64,000 nucleotides of DNA from Verrucomicrobia bacterium ADurb.Bin006 (lineage in GTDB: Bacteria > Verrucomicrobiota > Verrucomicrobiia > Limisphaerales > J093), in the NCBI GenBank assembly GCA_002071485.1, contig MWFF01000061.1:1-64000 (forward strand), in the 5' to 3' direction. The notes beneath the pieces were generated by a model. It had not been told where the DNA came from, did no database searches, and saw nothing but the letters and a program-made list of their open reading frames with translations. The translations under genes were made by a program, and so were the position numbers. Within the stretch, counting starts at the first letter, position 1; each line of letters opens with the position of its first letter. Below, in pieces: positions 27,540 through 35,835 of this stretch.

Positions 27540-28532
27540 TCACGCCCGGGGGTGGGCCTGGTCGTACACCCGCTTCAGGCGCTCCGTCGTGAGGTGGGTG
27601 TAAATCTGGGTGGTGGCAAGATGGGCATGACCGAGCAGTTCCTGAACGCTGCGCAAATCCGCCCCGGCATCGAGCAGATGGGTAGCGAAACTGTGCCGCA
27701 GCTTGTGCGGCGTGAGGTGCGGGTCCAGCCCGGCACGCGCAAGATAGCGCTTGAGGCGCATCTGAACGACGCGCGCCGAGACCGGACGCGTGCTGTTGGC
27801 TTGAGCGAGAAAAACAGGCAGGGATCCGGCGGGCGGCGCCGGGAGCAGGCGCCAATACGCGCGGATCGCTTCGAGCGCCGGAGCGCCGATGGGAATCTGC
27901 CGTTCTTTGCGTCCTTTGCCGCGGACGCGGATGAGTTGATCGTTCCAGGCGACGTCCTCAGCCCGCAAGCCGCACGCCTCGCTGATGCGCAGCCCGCACG
28001 AGTAGATTGTCTCGAGGAGGGCGGCGTCGCGATGGAACTCGTCCGATCCCGTCGGCGGATCGCCTGCCTGTTCGAGTTGGGCCAGTTCGTCGAGAGGCGC
28101 TCGGAGCAGAGCTGCCGCATGGTCGGCAGTCAGGAACCGCGGCAGACGGCGCGGCAATTTCGGCAGAGAGAGACTGCGAATGGGCGTGGTGAGGACCACG
28201 CCGCGCCGGACGAGGAACCGATAGAAGGAGCGCAGGGCGCTGAAGCGCAGCGCAACGGCTGCGCGGCTCAGTTGGCCGCGTCCGAGAAAGCGCAGGTAGC
28301 CGCGAAAATCATCCCGTTCGAGGCTGGGCCATGCCGGCGGGGCGCCGCGTTCCAGGCGATGCCAGTGGCCGAACTCGCGCAGCGCGTGCTGGTAGTTTCG
28401 GCGCGTGTACGGCGAGGCCGCCCGATCCACGGCCAGATGCTCGAGGAACTGGGCCACGTGCGGGTCGGGCGATTCGTCCGGTTCCGGCGGCGGGGCGGGG
28501 GCGATGGGAGTGATGGCGGTCTGTGCGCTCAC
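27540..28532 (-). CDS. Tyrosine recombinase (XerC/XerD type)
   Basis: A 330-residue site-specific recombinase, a little longer than the usual 300. The N-terminal SAM-like core-binding domain (about 20-110) is followed by a catalytic domain with the full set of residues: Arg in SCGLRISEACGL, Lys in VRGKGRKERQIP, the HKLRH box, the second His in LLGHAHLATTQ and the nucleophile Tyr in QIYTHLTTERL. The GTG start overlaps the holA stop (GTGA), so it is translationally coupled to holA. Xer proteins resolve chromosome dimers at dif; the lack of phage or integron genes nearby favours a housekeeping Xer. C or D cannot be told apart here. Confidence 0.92.
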   Translation of the reverse strand: MSAQTAITPIAPAPPPEPDESPDPHVAQFLEHLAVDRAASPYTRRNYQHALREFGHWHRLERGAPPAWPSLERDDFRGYLRFLGRGQLSRAAVALRFSALRSFYRFLVRRGVVLTTPIRSLSLPKLPRRLPRFLTADHAAALLRAPLDELAQLEQAGDPPTGSDEFHRDAALLETIYSCGLRISEACGLRAEDVAWNDQLIRVRGKGRKERQIPIGAPALEAIRAYWRLLPAPPAGSLPVFLAQANSTRPVSARVVQMRLKRYLARAGLDPHLTPHKLRHSFATHLLDAGADLRSVQELLGHAHLATTQIYTHLTTERLKRVYDQAHPRA

Positions 28533-29695
28533 GAGGCGCGGGCGGTCAGGCGTCCAGGGCGCCGTCCCGGGGGGCGTCCGACGATTTGGACCAGGGCCTG
28601 TTGGAGGACCAGGGCTTCCTCGAGTTGACTGGACACGAGGCGGCGGTTGGAGACGAGCAGCACGTCCATCGCCCGCACCAACTCCTCGGCCGTGTACTGT
28701 CCGGCCTGGGGCAGCGCCTTGAAGAGGACGTACGGATGCATGGCGGCCGGGTTGTAGCGCTTGTCGTCGGGCATGGCTTCGGACGGCAGCCGCCCCAACT
28801 GAGACTTGAAGCGGTTGTAGTCGACGTCCGGCGCGAGCAGGCCGAGTCGGAACATCTCCTTGAGGAGGAGCAGCGTGCGTACCTTCGAGATGAGCCCATA
28901 CAAAAGCCCGATCGCGGTCTTCTGGCGATCGAACTGCATCTCCCACAATTCCTCGTCGAGGCAACGGAGCGCGCGGGGCAGATCGCGGTCTCCGAGGGCT
29001 TCGCCCAGGGCGAAGGCGCGCGCCTGTTTGTTGCGGCTCACGACCGCATGGACGTCGGCCACGGTGATTTCGGGGCGTCCGGCGGCGTAGAGCGAGAGCT
29101 TCTCGATTTCCTGCGACAACTGGCGCAGGTTGGGGCCCACCGCCGACACCAGTTCGCCGAGAGCTTCATCCGACATCTCCTGCCGGCGCGTCCGCAATTC
29201 GCCTCGGACGAATCGCTCCGCCCGATCCGCCCAGTCCTTGTCGTCGGCGGACAGTCCGGCGAGGTACTCGACGGCCCCGAGTTTCTCGATGGTTTTCGAG
29301 AAGGTTTTCCGGCGGTCGACTTTTCCGGCGGTGATGAGCAGGCGAACGTTGTCCCACGGGAAGCGCTTGAGTTCCTGGGCCAGGTCGTTCAGGGACACGG
29401 TGACGGCCTGGGCGCCGGCGACGCGTTCGTCTCCCAGGAAATTGCATTGGCGCAGCCAGATGACTTTGCCGCTGCCGAAGAAGGGGAGGGTTTGGAGCGC
29501 CTCGCGGAGTCTGGCCAGGGACCGCAGCGCCTCTTGGCTGTTCGAGACCGTGGCGTCAATGGTCTCATGGTCCATCCCGCCAATCTCCTTGCACCAGTCC
29601 GCATACAATTGCCGACCCCGCTGCTGCACGGCGAAATCGTCCTCGCCGCACACGAGCACCAGGGGTGCAGAGGGCTTGCGCACGGATGTTTTCAC
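28529..29695 (-). CDS. holA: DNA polymerase III subunit delta
   Basis: The delta subunit of the clamp loader, which opens the beta clamp. A 388-residue protein with the DNA_pol3_delta layout: an N-terminal AAA+-like domain starting PLVLVCGEDDFAVQQRGRQL, clamp-contact region TLPFFGSGKVIWLRQCNFL, RLLITAGKVDRRKTFSKTIE, then a helical collar domain (about 215-388) with LRQLSQEIEKLSLYAAG. It has no functional Walker A, as usual for delta. A GTG start at 29695 was chosen because the upstream sequence is repeat A4. Its end overlaps the recombinase gene. Confidence 0.88.
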   Translation of the reverse strand: MKTSVRKPSAPLVLVCGEDDFAVQQRGRQLYADWCKEIGGMDHETIDATVSNSQEALRSLARLREALQTLPFFGSGKVIWLRQCNFLGDERVAGAQAVTVSLNDLAQELKRFPWDNVRLLITAGKVDRRKTFSKTIEKLGAVEYLAGLSADDKDWADRAERFVRGELRTRRQEMSDEALGELVSAVGPNLRQLSQEIEKLSLYAAGRPEITVADVHAVVSRNKQARAFALGEALGDRDLPRALRCLDEELWEMQFDRQKTAIGLLYGLISKVRTLLLLKEMFRLGLLAPDVDYNRFKSQLGRLPSEAMPDDKRYNPAAMHPYVLFKALPQAGQYTAEELVRAMDVLLVSNRRLVSSQLEEALVLQQALVQIVGRPPGRRPGRLTARAS

Positions 29696-29710
29696 AGGAT
29701 GCCCGCCCCG

Positions 29711-29778
29711 GCCCGCATGGGTCCGCGTTTTGGAGCCTCTGGCGCCGCGGTGGTCACAACTCGGTGAAACATGCGGGT
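29711..29778. repeat. Family A repeat, copy A4 (68 bp) upstream of holA
   Basis: On the minus strand it starts ACCCGCATGTTTCACCGAG and ends ATGCGGGC, with TA at 29779-29780. It is a diverged member, recognisable by both ends, its length and the central CCGCGGCGCC-GAGGCTCC. It abuts element B1 through the shared TTAA at 29778-29781. Confidence 0.5.
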
Positions 29779-30067
29779 TAAGGGTTTGTGCAAAACACAA
29801 TTCCGGTTTTGGCGGGAGCGCCACCGGGCCAGATGCGTGGCCCGAGGGAGGGAGTGTATCCCCTGAGATATTCGACCGACCGAGGAACGACGCGGATGGC
29901 CCGGTGCCGCCCCGCCCCGAAGGGCTGGGGGGCTTTGGCTCGATGGTCCCGCGGACGCGGGATTGCTCCTCGGTCACGGACCGCTGCGGGTATGCTCCTT
30001 TGTCGCGCCTCGCCCGCGAGCCAAATCCCCTCCAGCAAAATCGGACGTAATTTTTGCACAGACCCTA
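29779..30067. repeat. Family B MITE-like element, copy B1 (about 289 bp)
   Basis: Imperfect terminal inverted repeats of about 35 bp: AAGGGTTTGTGCAAAA at the left and the complement of TAGGGTCTGTGCAAAAAT at the right, each followed by a CGGTTTTG/CGATTTTG block. The right part aligns in inverted orientation with B2 at 35527-35730 over about 200 bp. There is no open frame of its own, so it is probably non-autonomous. Its right TAG is the stop codon of the bifunctional nuclease gene. It occupies the gap between that gene and holA. Confidence 0.85.
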
Positions 30068-30520
30068 ATCGGCGCTTTCCCCGCCGGATTCGCTCATGCG
30101 TGCGAGGTATTCGGACATGTCCTCGACCTGATCAAGGAGGCTGCGCGTGACGTAGATGGGGCGTTTCTGGGCGGTGGCCAGGGCCAGGCAATCGCTGGGG
30201 CGCGCATCGAGTTCCACGATCTTGCGGCCCAGTTCGTTTTGCTGCTGCAGGATCAGGCGGGCGAAGTAGGTCGAGTTCTTCAGTTCGGTGATCACCACAC
30301 GCTCGACGCTGATGCCAAATGCGGTCAGGAGATGAATGAACAGATCGTGCGTCAGCGGCCGCTCTTTCGGGGTGTCGCGCAGGAACATGCCGATCACCGC
30401 GCCCATCTGCTGCTCCACCTGGATCACAAAGACCTTCTCGTCGTTGCCGACGAACACGGCGACGCCGTTGTTGGCCGGCAAGATGCCGCGAATCTCGACA
30501 GCCGCCACGTCCTGCTTCAT
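30065..30520 (-). CDS. Bifunctional nuclease-domain protein (DUF151)
   Basis: A 151-residue protein of the BFN/DUF151 family. Visible blocks are VVLILPANNG-type near residue 11, GVAVFVGNDEKVFVIQVEQQMGAVI, ERPLTHDLFIHLLTAFGISVERVVI and LDARPSDCLALATAQKRPIYVTRSLL. Plant members were reported with RNase and DNase activity, but the bacterial role is unclear. The start at 30520 (MKQDVAAVEIRGILP) fits the family, while upstream in-frame codons do not. The TAG stop is made by element B1. It follows the GH9 gene by 58 bp in the same direction. Confidence 0.88.
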   Translation of the reverse strand: MKQDVAAVEIRGILPANNGVAVFVGNDEKVFVIQVEQQMGAVIGMFLRDTPKERPLTHDLFIHLLTAFGISVERVVITELKNSTYFARLILQQQNELGRKIVELDARPSDCLALATAQKRPIYVTRSLLDQVEDMSEYLARMSESGGESAD

Positions 30521-30578
30521 GGGGTCAATGTAAGAGACCGGATGCAAAAGACAAGTCCACGCCATGACCCGCCCCGGC

Positions 30579-33062
30579 TCAGTCCGGATCGAGTTCGGCC
30601 ATGATGCCAAGCCACCGGATCGCCGGATGCACCCAGACCTCGGCGTAGTTGTAGCAATTGGAAGGCGGCCAGTAGGGCTCGTCGCCCGCGCGCCGGGATT
30701 GAATCCCCACCGGAAGCGATCCGACCATGTCGCCGCTCATAGCCGTGTACTGCGGCGCGTACTCGTGGCCGATGCCGTACATCAGGCTTTGGGCGAAAGG
30801 ATTCCGCCCAAGCGTCCAATCGAGTTGCGCCTCGACCAGGCTTCGCGCCTCGACATCCTCGAGCAATCGCGCCGCCGCCCCCAGCGCCAGCGCCTGGGAA
30901 AGCTGCACCCCGAGGTTCCCGCGGAAATCGCCCCAGACCGGAAAGCGGCGCAGGAAATGCCGGTCGTCCAATGGCATCCCCTGGCGGACCTGCGCCCGCT
31001 CCTCCGGCCTGGACGGCTCGTCCGCACGGTAGACTCCCGCCGGCAACATCCCGTACGGCGCCGTCACCGTCGCCGCCCCCTTGAGGTAATCGGCATATCG
31101 GCGTATCGCGGCGCTCCACTCCGCGCGTCTCGAATCGCCGGGGAAAGTCTGGTGCAGATCGGCCAGCAGCATGACCGGCGCCTGCTCGTGGCTGCGATGA
31201 TTGTAATGCAGGAGGCGCTCCCGCTTCGGCGAGGTGTAGAAGAAGCCGGCAAGCGGCAGACTCCACGGCTGAGTTCGAGTCTCCTGACACTCGAGGACGA
31301 CGGCAGCATACTCGATCGCCTTCTCCGCAAACTCGCGCCGCTTCGTGCCCCGAAACAACTCGAGGGCGGCGTGCCCCGCGGCGCTTGCCAACTCGAGTCG
31401 CGGCTCGCCCAGCCTCTCGAGCGCCCTCCGCCAGTCCTGCTCGGCGGTCCTCAGACAGCGCGCGGCCAGGAGCGGGTCTTCGGCCCGCAGGAGCCGGCCC
31501 GCCAAGGCGCACGCGGCTGCGGCCTGGAGCGTGTCGAACGGCGCGTCGCTCGCCTGAGCCGTCACGTCATCCACCGTCCCGAGAATGCCGTCGGTCCAGA
31601 AATCCATCGTCGCCCAGGCGATGCGCCGTCCGTCGGGGAATCGGGTCTTCAGAATCCAGTCCAGGCCCCAGCGCCCCTCGTCGATCAACCGCGAGGCCAA
31701 AGGGAGCAGTGATGGGTCGGCTGCGGATCGGGCGCGCAGCCGTTCGGCGAGACGGAACATCGCATAGGTGGCCTCAGCCGTGTTCACCAGGCCTTGAGAG
31801 AGATCGCCCGCATCGTGCCAGCCGCCATTGATCACCATTCGCAGATCGCCGTTCACCCCCAGCCAGTCGCGGTGACAAATCTCATGGATGCCCGGCACCG
31901 CCCAGCCGCACCGCTCGGCATGGAAGAAGTCGAGCACCGACTCGACGGTGTGGCGCCAGAGGCCGGACCCGATGCGAAACGGCTCCGAGACACGATCGCC
32001 GGCCTGGAGTCTGTACTCGCCGGGTTGCCTCCACGCAGTGAAGTCCAACACCTGCACCGCGGGCTCGGGGTCTTGGCCTGGGACCACGGCGCCCCGCCAG
32101 ACCGCCTGTCCCGAAACGCTGTCGACGAGGGAGAACGAGTTTGTTTCGAGGCCGCTCGCGAAGGCACGCTTGACCGCGCCCGGGGCGTAGCCGAGTTGGT
32201 TGTAGGAGAATCGCCCCGGGGCAACGGCCCAGCCCAAAAAATGATCCGGATCGACCCGTTCGAGTTCGAGTTGATCGAAGTCGTACTGGACCTGGTCGTC
32301 GGCCCCGGGTTCGTTGCCCTGGAGCCGGTAGATCAACTCGACGCCGCGCACCTGGCGGCGATCGAGATGCGCGATTTCCCAGACCACGTGGTTCCATTCG
32401 TGGTTGCGCAGCAACACAAAGTGCAGTCCGCCATCCGTGTAGCTTTGGCCTTCGGTGCCCTCGCTGCGCAGCTTGATCAGCAGCGAGACCACATTGAACC
32501 CCGGCAAGTGCGGGCGCACCCGGACCGACAGCCGGTTGAAACCGCTCCAGTCCTCCGAGGGCACATCGAAGCGCAAACCGGTTTCGGCAAACGGTCGGCC
32601 CGCCACCGGCCCCGGTTTCTCGGTGCGCGTTGGCGATCGCAACCGGAGGGCGTGTTTGCCCTCGAGCGCGTGCTCAGTACTGAGAGTCATCGTGCCGGGA
32701 CCGAAGAGACTCCAGCCGTTTGTGCTTTCCATATCCGACAGCGTGCGCGAGGCAAAAACCGGTTTGGCGAGATGCCTCGTGATTGTCGACCGGGTCTGAT
32801 CGGGCTTGGGCGGCGGCGATCCGGCCCCTGCGCGCGTGGTCATGGCTGCGGGCTCCGCCGCGCCGAACCCAAGCAAACAGAGGGCCAGCCAGACGCTACC
32901 CGATCGAGCCCGCCGACCCGGGCGTTCCTCCGCACCGCGGGTGCGCGGGCGCCCCGTCGCTTCGGTCGGCGCCTTGCCGCGCTGCGCGGTCTTCGGCTTG
33001 GCGGCGGTCGAGGCTCTTTGAACCATGCGGGTTCGGACTGGAATGACAGCGGGGCGTTTCAT
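30579..33062 (-). CDS. Glycoside hydrolase family 9 (endoglucanase-like) with N-terminal Ig-like domain
   Basis: An exported glycanase of about 827 residues. A long basic N-terminus precedes a hydrophobic stretch (SVWLALCLLGFGAAEPAA), a likely signal peptide with a twin-Arg-like basic region (RPGRRARSG), which is inference only. A carbohydrate-binding-like beta domain (about 100-270) is followed by the CelD-type Ig-like domain (YNQLGYAPGAVKRAF and after). The GH9 catalytic domain has GGWHDAGDLSQGLVNTAEAT with the catalytic-base Asp pair, YNHRSHEQAP, LDWTLGRNPFAQSLMYGIG and the C-terminal proton-donor Glu in NYAEVWVHPAIRWL. It probably cuts beta-glucans or a related polymer. The start at 33062 is one option; 33026 is another. 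Confidence 0.88.
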   Translation of the reverse strand: MKRPAVIPVRTRMVQRASTAAKPKTAQRGKAPTEATGRPRTRGAEERPGRRARSGSVWLALCLLGFGAAEPAAMTTRAGAGSPPPKPDQTRSTITRHLAKPVFASRTLSDMESTNGWSLFGPGTMTLSTEHALEGKHALRLRSPTRTEKPGPVAGRPFAETGLRFDVPSEDWSGFNRLSVRVRPHLPGFNVVSLLIKLRSEGTEGQSYTDGGLHFVLLRNHEWNHVVWEIAHLDRRQVRGVELIYRLQGNEPGADDQVQYDFDQLELERVDPDHFLGWAVAPGRFSYNQLGYAPGAVKRAFASGLETNSFSLVDSVSGQAVWRGAVVPGQDPEPAVQVLDFTAWRQPGEYRLQAGDRVSEPFRIGSGLWRHTVESVLDFFHAERCGWAVPGIHEICHRDWLGVNGDLRMVINGGWHDAGDLSQGLVNTAEATYAMFRLAERLRARSAADPSLLPLASRLIDEGRWGLDWILKTRFPDGRRIAWATMDFWTDGILGTVDDVTAQASDAPFDTLQAAAACALAGRLLRAEDPLLAARCLRTAEQDWRRALERLGEPRLELASAAGHAALELFRGTKRREFAEKAIEYAAVVLECQETRTQPWSLPLAGFFYTSPKRERLLHYNHRSHEQAPVMLLADLHQTFPGDSRRAEWSAAIRRYADYLKGAATVTAPYGMLPAGVYRADEPSRPEERAQVRQGMPLDDRHFLRRFPVWGDFRGNLGVQLSQALALGAAARLLEDVEARSLVEAQLDWTLGRNPFAQSLMYGIGHEYAPQYTAMSGDMVGSLPVGIQSRRAGDEPYWPPSNCYNYAEVWVHPAIRWLGIMAELDPD

Positions 33063-33237
33063 CGGCGCTAATCTGCCGTGTCGGCGTTTTGAGTAAAGAC
33101 TCCGTTGCGGGAATCGCGAGGCCGTCCTCGCTGAGGGATGGAACCTGCCCCAGGCTCGATCGCACCAGATGAGCCCCCTGGCCGCACGCACTTCACGCTC
33201 GTCAAACCCGACCCATTGGGCTACTTTTCCGCCGTTT
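33063..33237. promoter_or_regulatory. Divergent promoter region between GH9 and cytochrome genes
   Basis: These 175 bp separate two divergently transcribed genes for exported proteins and must hold both promoters. I could not pick convincing -35/-10 pairs, and no operator palindrome stands out. Confidence 0.4.
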
Positions 33238-34356
33238 ATGTGCAGAACGTGGGTCTTCCTGCGAGGCGGTCTTGTCGGGTCTCTCTGTCTGGCGTCACTC
33301 GCCTTTCCAGCCGATCCGGCGGGGCGGCCCACCCCAACACCACCGCCATTGCCGCCGGCACCGCCGGCCCGCGGGACGCCCGCCGGCCCGGTTTCGGCCC
33401 GAGCGCCGGCGTCCGCGGCGTCTGTGTCGACGAACAGCGCGGCGGCGTCTAGCGCGACACCCGAGCGCGCCGGGACGGTGAATCAGCGGGTCTCGCCCGG
33501 GGCCGTCAGCGTCCCGTTGTCCGATCCGTCCTACATCCCGGGCTTGACCCCGGCGATCGTGGTTGGGCCGCCCGTACCTCTGGCGCCGCGAGAGCCCGGG
33601 ATGCGGTTCCCGTACTCGACGCCACGGCCCGCGCGCGTCCAGGAGACCGTGTTCGCCTATGACGCTTTGATCAAGGAAACCACGCTCAAGGCGGGCGAGA
33701 CATCGGCCTATTTCACCTTTCACCTGACGAATACTTCACCCGAGGCGGTCACCATCAACGCCGTGCGCACATCCTGCGGTTGCGCCGTCGCGAAGTTGCC
33801 GTCCGTTCCGTGGCGAATCGAACCGCGGTCGGGCGGCGCGTTCGATGTGGTAGTGGACGTTCGCGGCTCGAGGGGCGTGACCACGAAGACTGTGACGATC
33901 GACAGCACGGCCGGCTACCGCTACCTCACGGTGCGTGTGGCGATGCCCGAGTCGGCGTCGCCGATGGCCGCGGCGGACCGCGCGCGGAACCTGCAGGTTG
34001 CGTTGGCGGATCGCCAGGCGGTTTTCAAGGGGGATTGTGCCGCGTGCCATTTGCAGCCTGTGATTGCGCAGCATGGGCAGGCGCTGTTCAAGAGCGCCTG
34101 CGGCATCTGCCACGAGGCCCAACGCCGGGCTGCGGCGGTCCCCGACTTGCGGGCCCTGAACAAGCCCACGGATCGGGCCTACTGGTCGGGCTGGATTGGG
34201 AAGGGGAAAGCGGGCGGCCTCATGCCGGCCTGGGCCATCGATGAGGGAGGGCCGTTGACCGACCGCCAAATCGAGTCGTTGCTCGATTACCTCACAGGCC
34301 CTTTCCGAGACGAACCGGCTCGCGCGCCGCTGGCGCCGGGGGCCCCGACACGATAG
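33238..34356 (+). CDS. DUF1573 / dihaem c-type cytochrome fusion
   Basis: An exported protein of about 372 residues. A signal peptide (MCRTWVFLRGGLVGSLCLASLAFPA) is followed by a Pro/Ala/Ser-rich spacer to about residue 110. A DUF1573 Ig-like beta-sandwich comes next (about 140-235; KAGETSAYFTFHLTNTSPEA, VRTSCGCAVAKLP). The C-terminal cytochrome region has two haem motifs, CAACH and CGICH, about 20 residues apart, and a possible axial Met in GLMPAWA. Two haem sites so close, with only one Met region, suggest a compact or divergent dihaem domain. It probably acts in periplasmic electron transfer. The start at 33238 fits the signal peptide. Confidence 0.8.
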   Translation: MCRTWVFLRGGLVGSLCLASLAFPADPAGRPTPTPPPLPPAPPARGTPAGPVSARAPASAASVSTNSAAASSATPERAGTVNQRVSPGAVSVPLSDPSYIPGLTPAIVVGPPVPLAPREPGMRFPYSTPRPARVQETVFAYDALIKETTLKAGETSAYFTFHLTNTSPEAVTINAVRTSCGCAVAKLPSVPWRIEPRSGGAFDVVVDVRGSRGVTTKTVTIDSTAGYRYLTVRVAMPESASPMAAADRARNLQVALADRQAVFKGDCAACHLQPVIAQHGQALFKSACGICHEAQRRAAAVPDLRALNKPTDRAYWSGWIGKGKAGGLMPAWAIDEGGPLTDRQIESLLDYLTGPFRDEPARAPLAPGAPTR

Positions 34357-34557
34357 GGCACAACGCCAGCCGTCCGATAGAGGGCGTTGGCATTCATGGC
34401 TGGATCAGGATTATGCGGCCTCGTTTCTTTTGGTCCAAGACGCCGCACTGGTGGAGGCCGAGCAAATCCGTGCGAGCGGTCTGGCACACCACATTGTGGC
34501 TCTTCTGGTGGCTGGAGATGTTGTATTCCTGAAACGGATGTTTGACCGAAGTCAGCA

Positions 34558-34902
34558 TTATTGGCGGGTCAAACCATAGTCATGCCTCGATCTGGGTTCA
34601 CCGCCCGGGCTTCCGGCGAATGGCACGACCACGACAGATCGCCCCGGTCCAGGATGATAAGCTCGCTCGTAGTTGCCGCGCAGTTCGCTCAGGCTCGCCC
34701 GCGCCACGTCGGTGAGTTTCATCTCGGTGTCCTTCGAGGTGGACGAACGCTCTGAATCCTCGATGATGTTCTGCCGACCGCTCTGCGCGGCCTGGGTCAT
34801 CTGGTCGAATTGCCGGTCTTTGGGATCGTAGTTTTTTCCGCTGGCTTCCCGATGGTCATGCGTCAGGAACCGGCGGCAGAAGCGCAGCGTCTCGAGCTGC
34901 AC
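34558..34902 (-). pseudogene. Four-helix-bundle protein, probably truncated
   Basis: About 114 residues from a GTG at 34902. The core QFDQMTQAAQSGRQNIIEDS, TSKDTEMKLTDVARASL and ELRGNYE matches the four-helix-bundle suffix family frequent in Verrucomicrobiota (family consensus near DQM-QAARSG-QNIAEGS). The first helix is short and begins within 22 bp of the isochorismatase stop. The sequence after GNYE turns into an unrelated Pro/Gly/Arg-rich tail. This looks like a gene truncated at both ends, although a short functional form cannot be excluded. The 200 bp between the cytochrome gene and this feature show nothing. Confidence 0.55.
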
Positions 34903-34924
34903 AATGCGGATCTGACCTATTGCC

Positions 34925-35482
34925 TCACCGCACCAGGGAGAGAATCGCCTTGAAATCGTCGGTGCCCGCCTTGTCGAGCAACTCGAACAGGGCCATCTCA
35001 TTGGACGCGATCACGGCGCCGGCCTGGCGCATGCGATCCAGACCCAGGCGCCGGTTCTCGGGTGTGCGCGACGAAACGGCATCGGCAATCACGAACGGGC
35101 GGAAACCGTGTTCGAGCAGATCGAGCGCCGTCTGGCAGACGCAGACATGCGCCTCGATCCCGCAGACGATCACGTCCTTGATTGCCCGGGCGCGCATCGC
35201 ATCGATCAGGCCGGGCGCGCCGCAGGCGCTGAAGGCGAGTTTTTCGAACGGAGCAAACCCGGGGATCGCCTCGGCCACCTCGGGCACCGTTGGTCCGAGT
35301 CCCTTTCGGTACTGCTCGGTGGCGAACAGCGGCACGCCGAGGACGCTCGCGCCTCGGATCAGGCAGAGCGTTTCGGAGACGACCCGGTCGCGCTCGAAAA
35401 TAGCCGGCAACAGCCGCTCCTGGATGTCGACCACCAGCACGCCGGTGGCAGTCCGATCCAAACGCCATGAGGTCTGGGACAT
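34925..35482 (-). CDS. Isochorismatase-family cysteine hydrolase
   Basis: A 185-residue hydrolase of the isochorismatase/nicotinamidase superfamily, closest in feel to the YcaC group. The catalytic Asp is in GVLVVDIQERLLP, the Lys in FEKLAFSAC, and the nucleophile Cys in VIVCGIEAHVCVCQTALDL with the preceding cis-peptide GIEAH. It is cytoplasmic, with no signal peptide. The substrate cannot be inferred; no siderophore or nicotinamide genes are close. The start at 35482 (MSQTSWRLDRTATGV) is the only plausible one, since upstream sequence is element B2. Confidence 0.9.
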   Translation of the reverse strand: MSQTSWRLDRTATGVLVVDIQERLLPAIFERDRVVSETLCLIRGASVLGVPLFATEQYRKGLGPTVPEVAEAIPGFAPFEKLAFSACGAPGLIDAMRARAIKDVIVCGIEAHVCVCQTALDLLEHGFRPFVIADAVSSRTPENRRLGLDRMRQAGAVIASNEMALFELLDKAGTDDFKAILSLVR

Positions 35483-35526
35483 AAGCAATGTTGAGTCAAC
35501 GAGGGCTTGTCTGCATCTCAGCCGCC

Positions 35527-35730
35527 TAAGGGTCTGTGCAAAAATCAATTCCGGTTTTGCTCGAGGGGATTGGGCTCGCCGGCGAGGCGCGACGAGGGAG
35601 CATACCCGCGGCGGTCTGTGACCGAAGAGCAATCCCGCGTCCGCGGGACCATCGAGCCAAAGCCCCCACCCCTTCGGGGCGGGGCGGCACCGGGCCATCT
35701 GCGTCGTTCCTTGGTCGGTCGAGTATCTCA
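35527..35730. repeat. Family B element, copy B2 (about 204 bp, truncated)
   Basis: It starts TAAGGGTCTGTGCAAAAATC and matches the complement of the right two thirds of B1 closely up to GGTCGAGTATCTCA, then diverges. The second terminus is missing, so it is a truncated copy, inverted relative to B1. A perfect hairpin (GCCGGCTG-C-CAGCCGGC) follows at 35735-35751. Confidence 0.85.
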
Positions 35731-35734
35731 GAGA

Positions 35735-35751
35735 GCCGGCTGCCAGCCGGC
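35735..35751. repeat. Short perfect hairpin downstream of galM
   Basis: Two 8-bp arms around a single base. It lies between truncated element B2 and the galM stop, so it could help terminate galM transcription, but there is no T tract. Confidence 0.4.
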
Positions 35752-35835
35752 GCTCCGGGGCGCCTCGGGACCTCGCCACCCGCGCGCGAAGGGCCGCTTC
35801 GCGACCTAGCAGCCCACGCTGACGGATGCGGCCCG

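Noticed and set aside
27540..28532. Tyrosine recombinase as a phage or integron integrase
   Set aside because: It has the short Xer-type layout, is coupled to holA and has no phage, cassette or attC-like sequences beside it.
29780..30060. Short frames with similar peptides at 29.8 kb and 35.6 kb
   Set aside because: They are translations of family B repeat copies B1 and B2; stops differ and no start or ribosome binding site is consistent.
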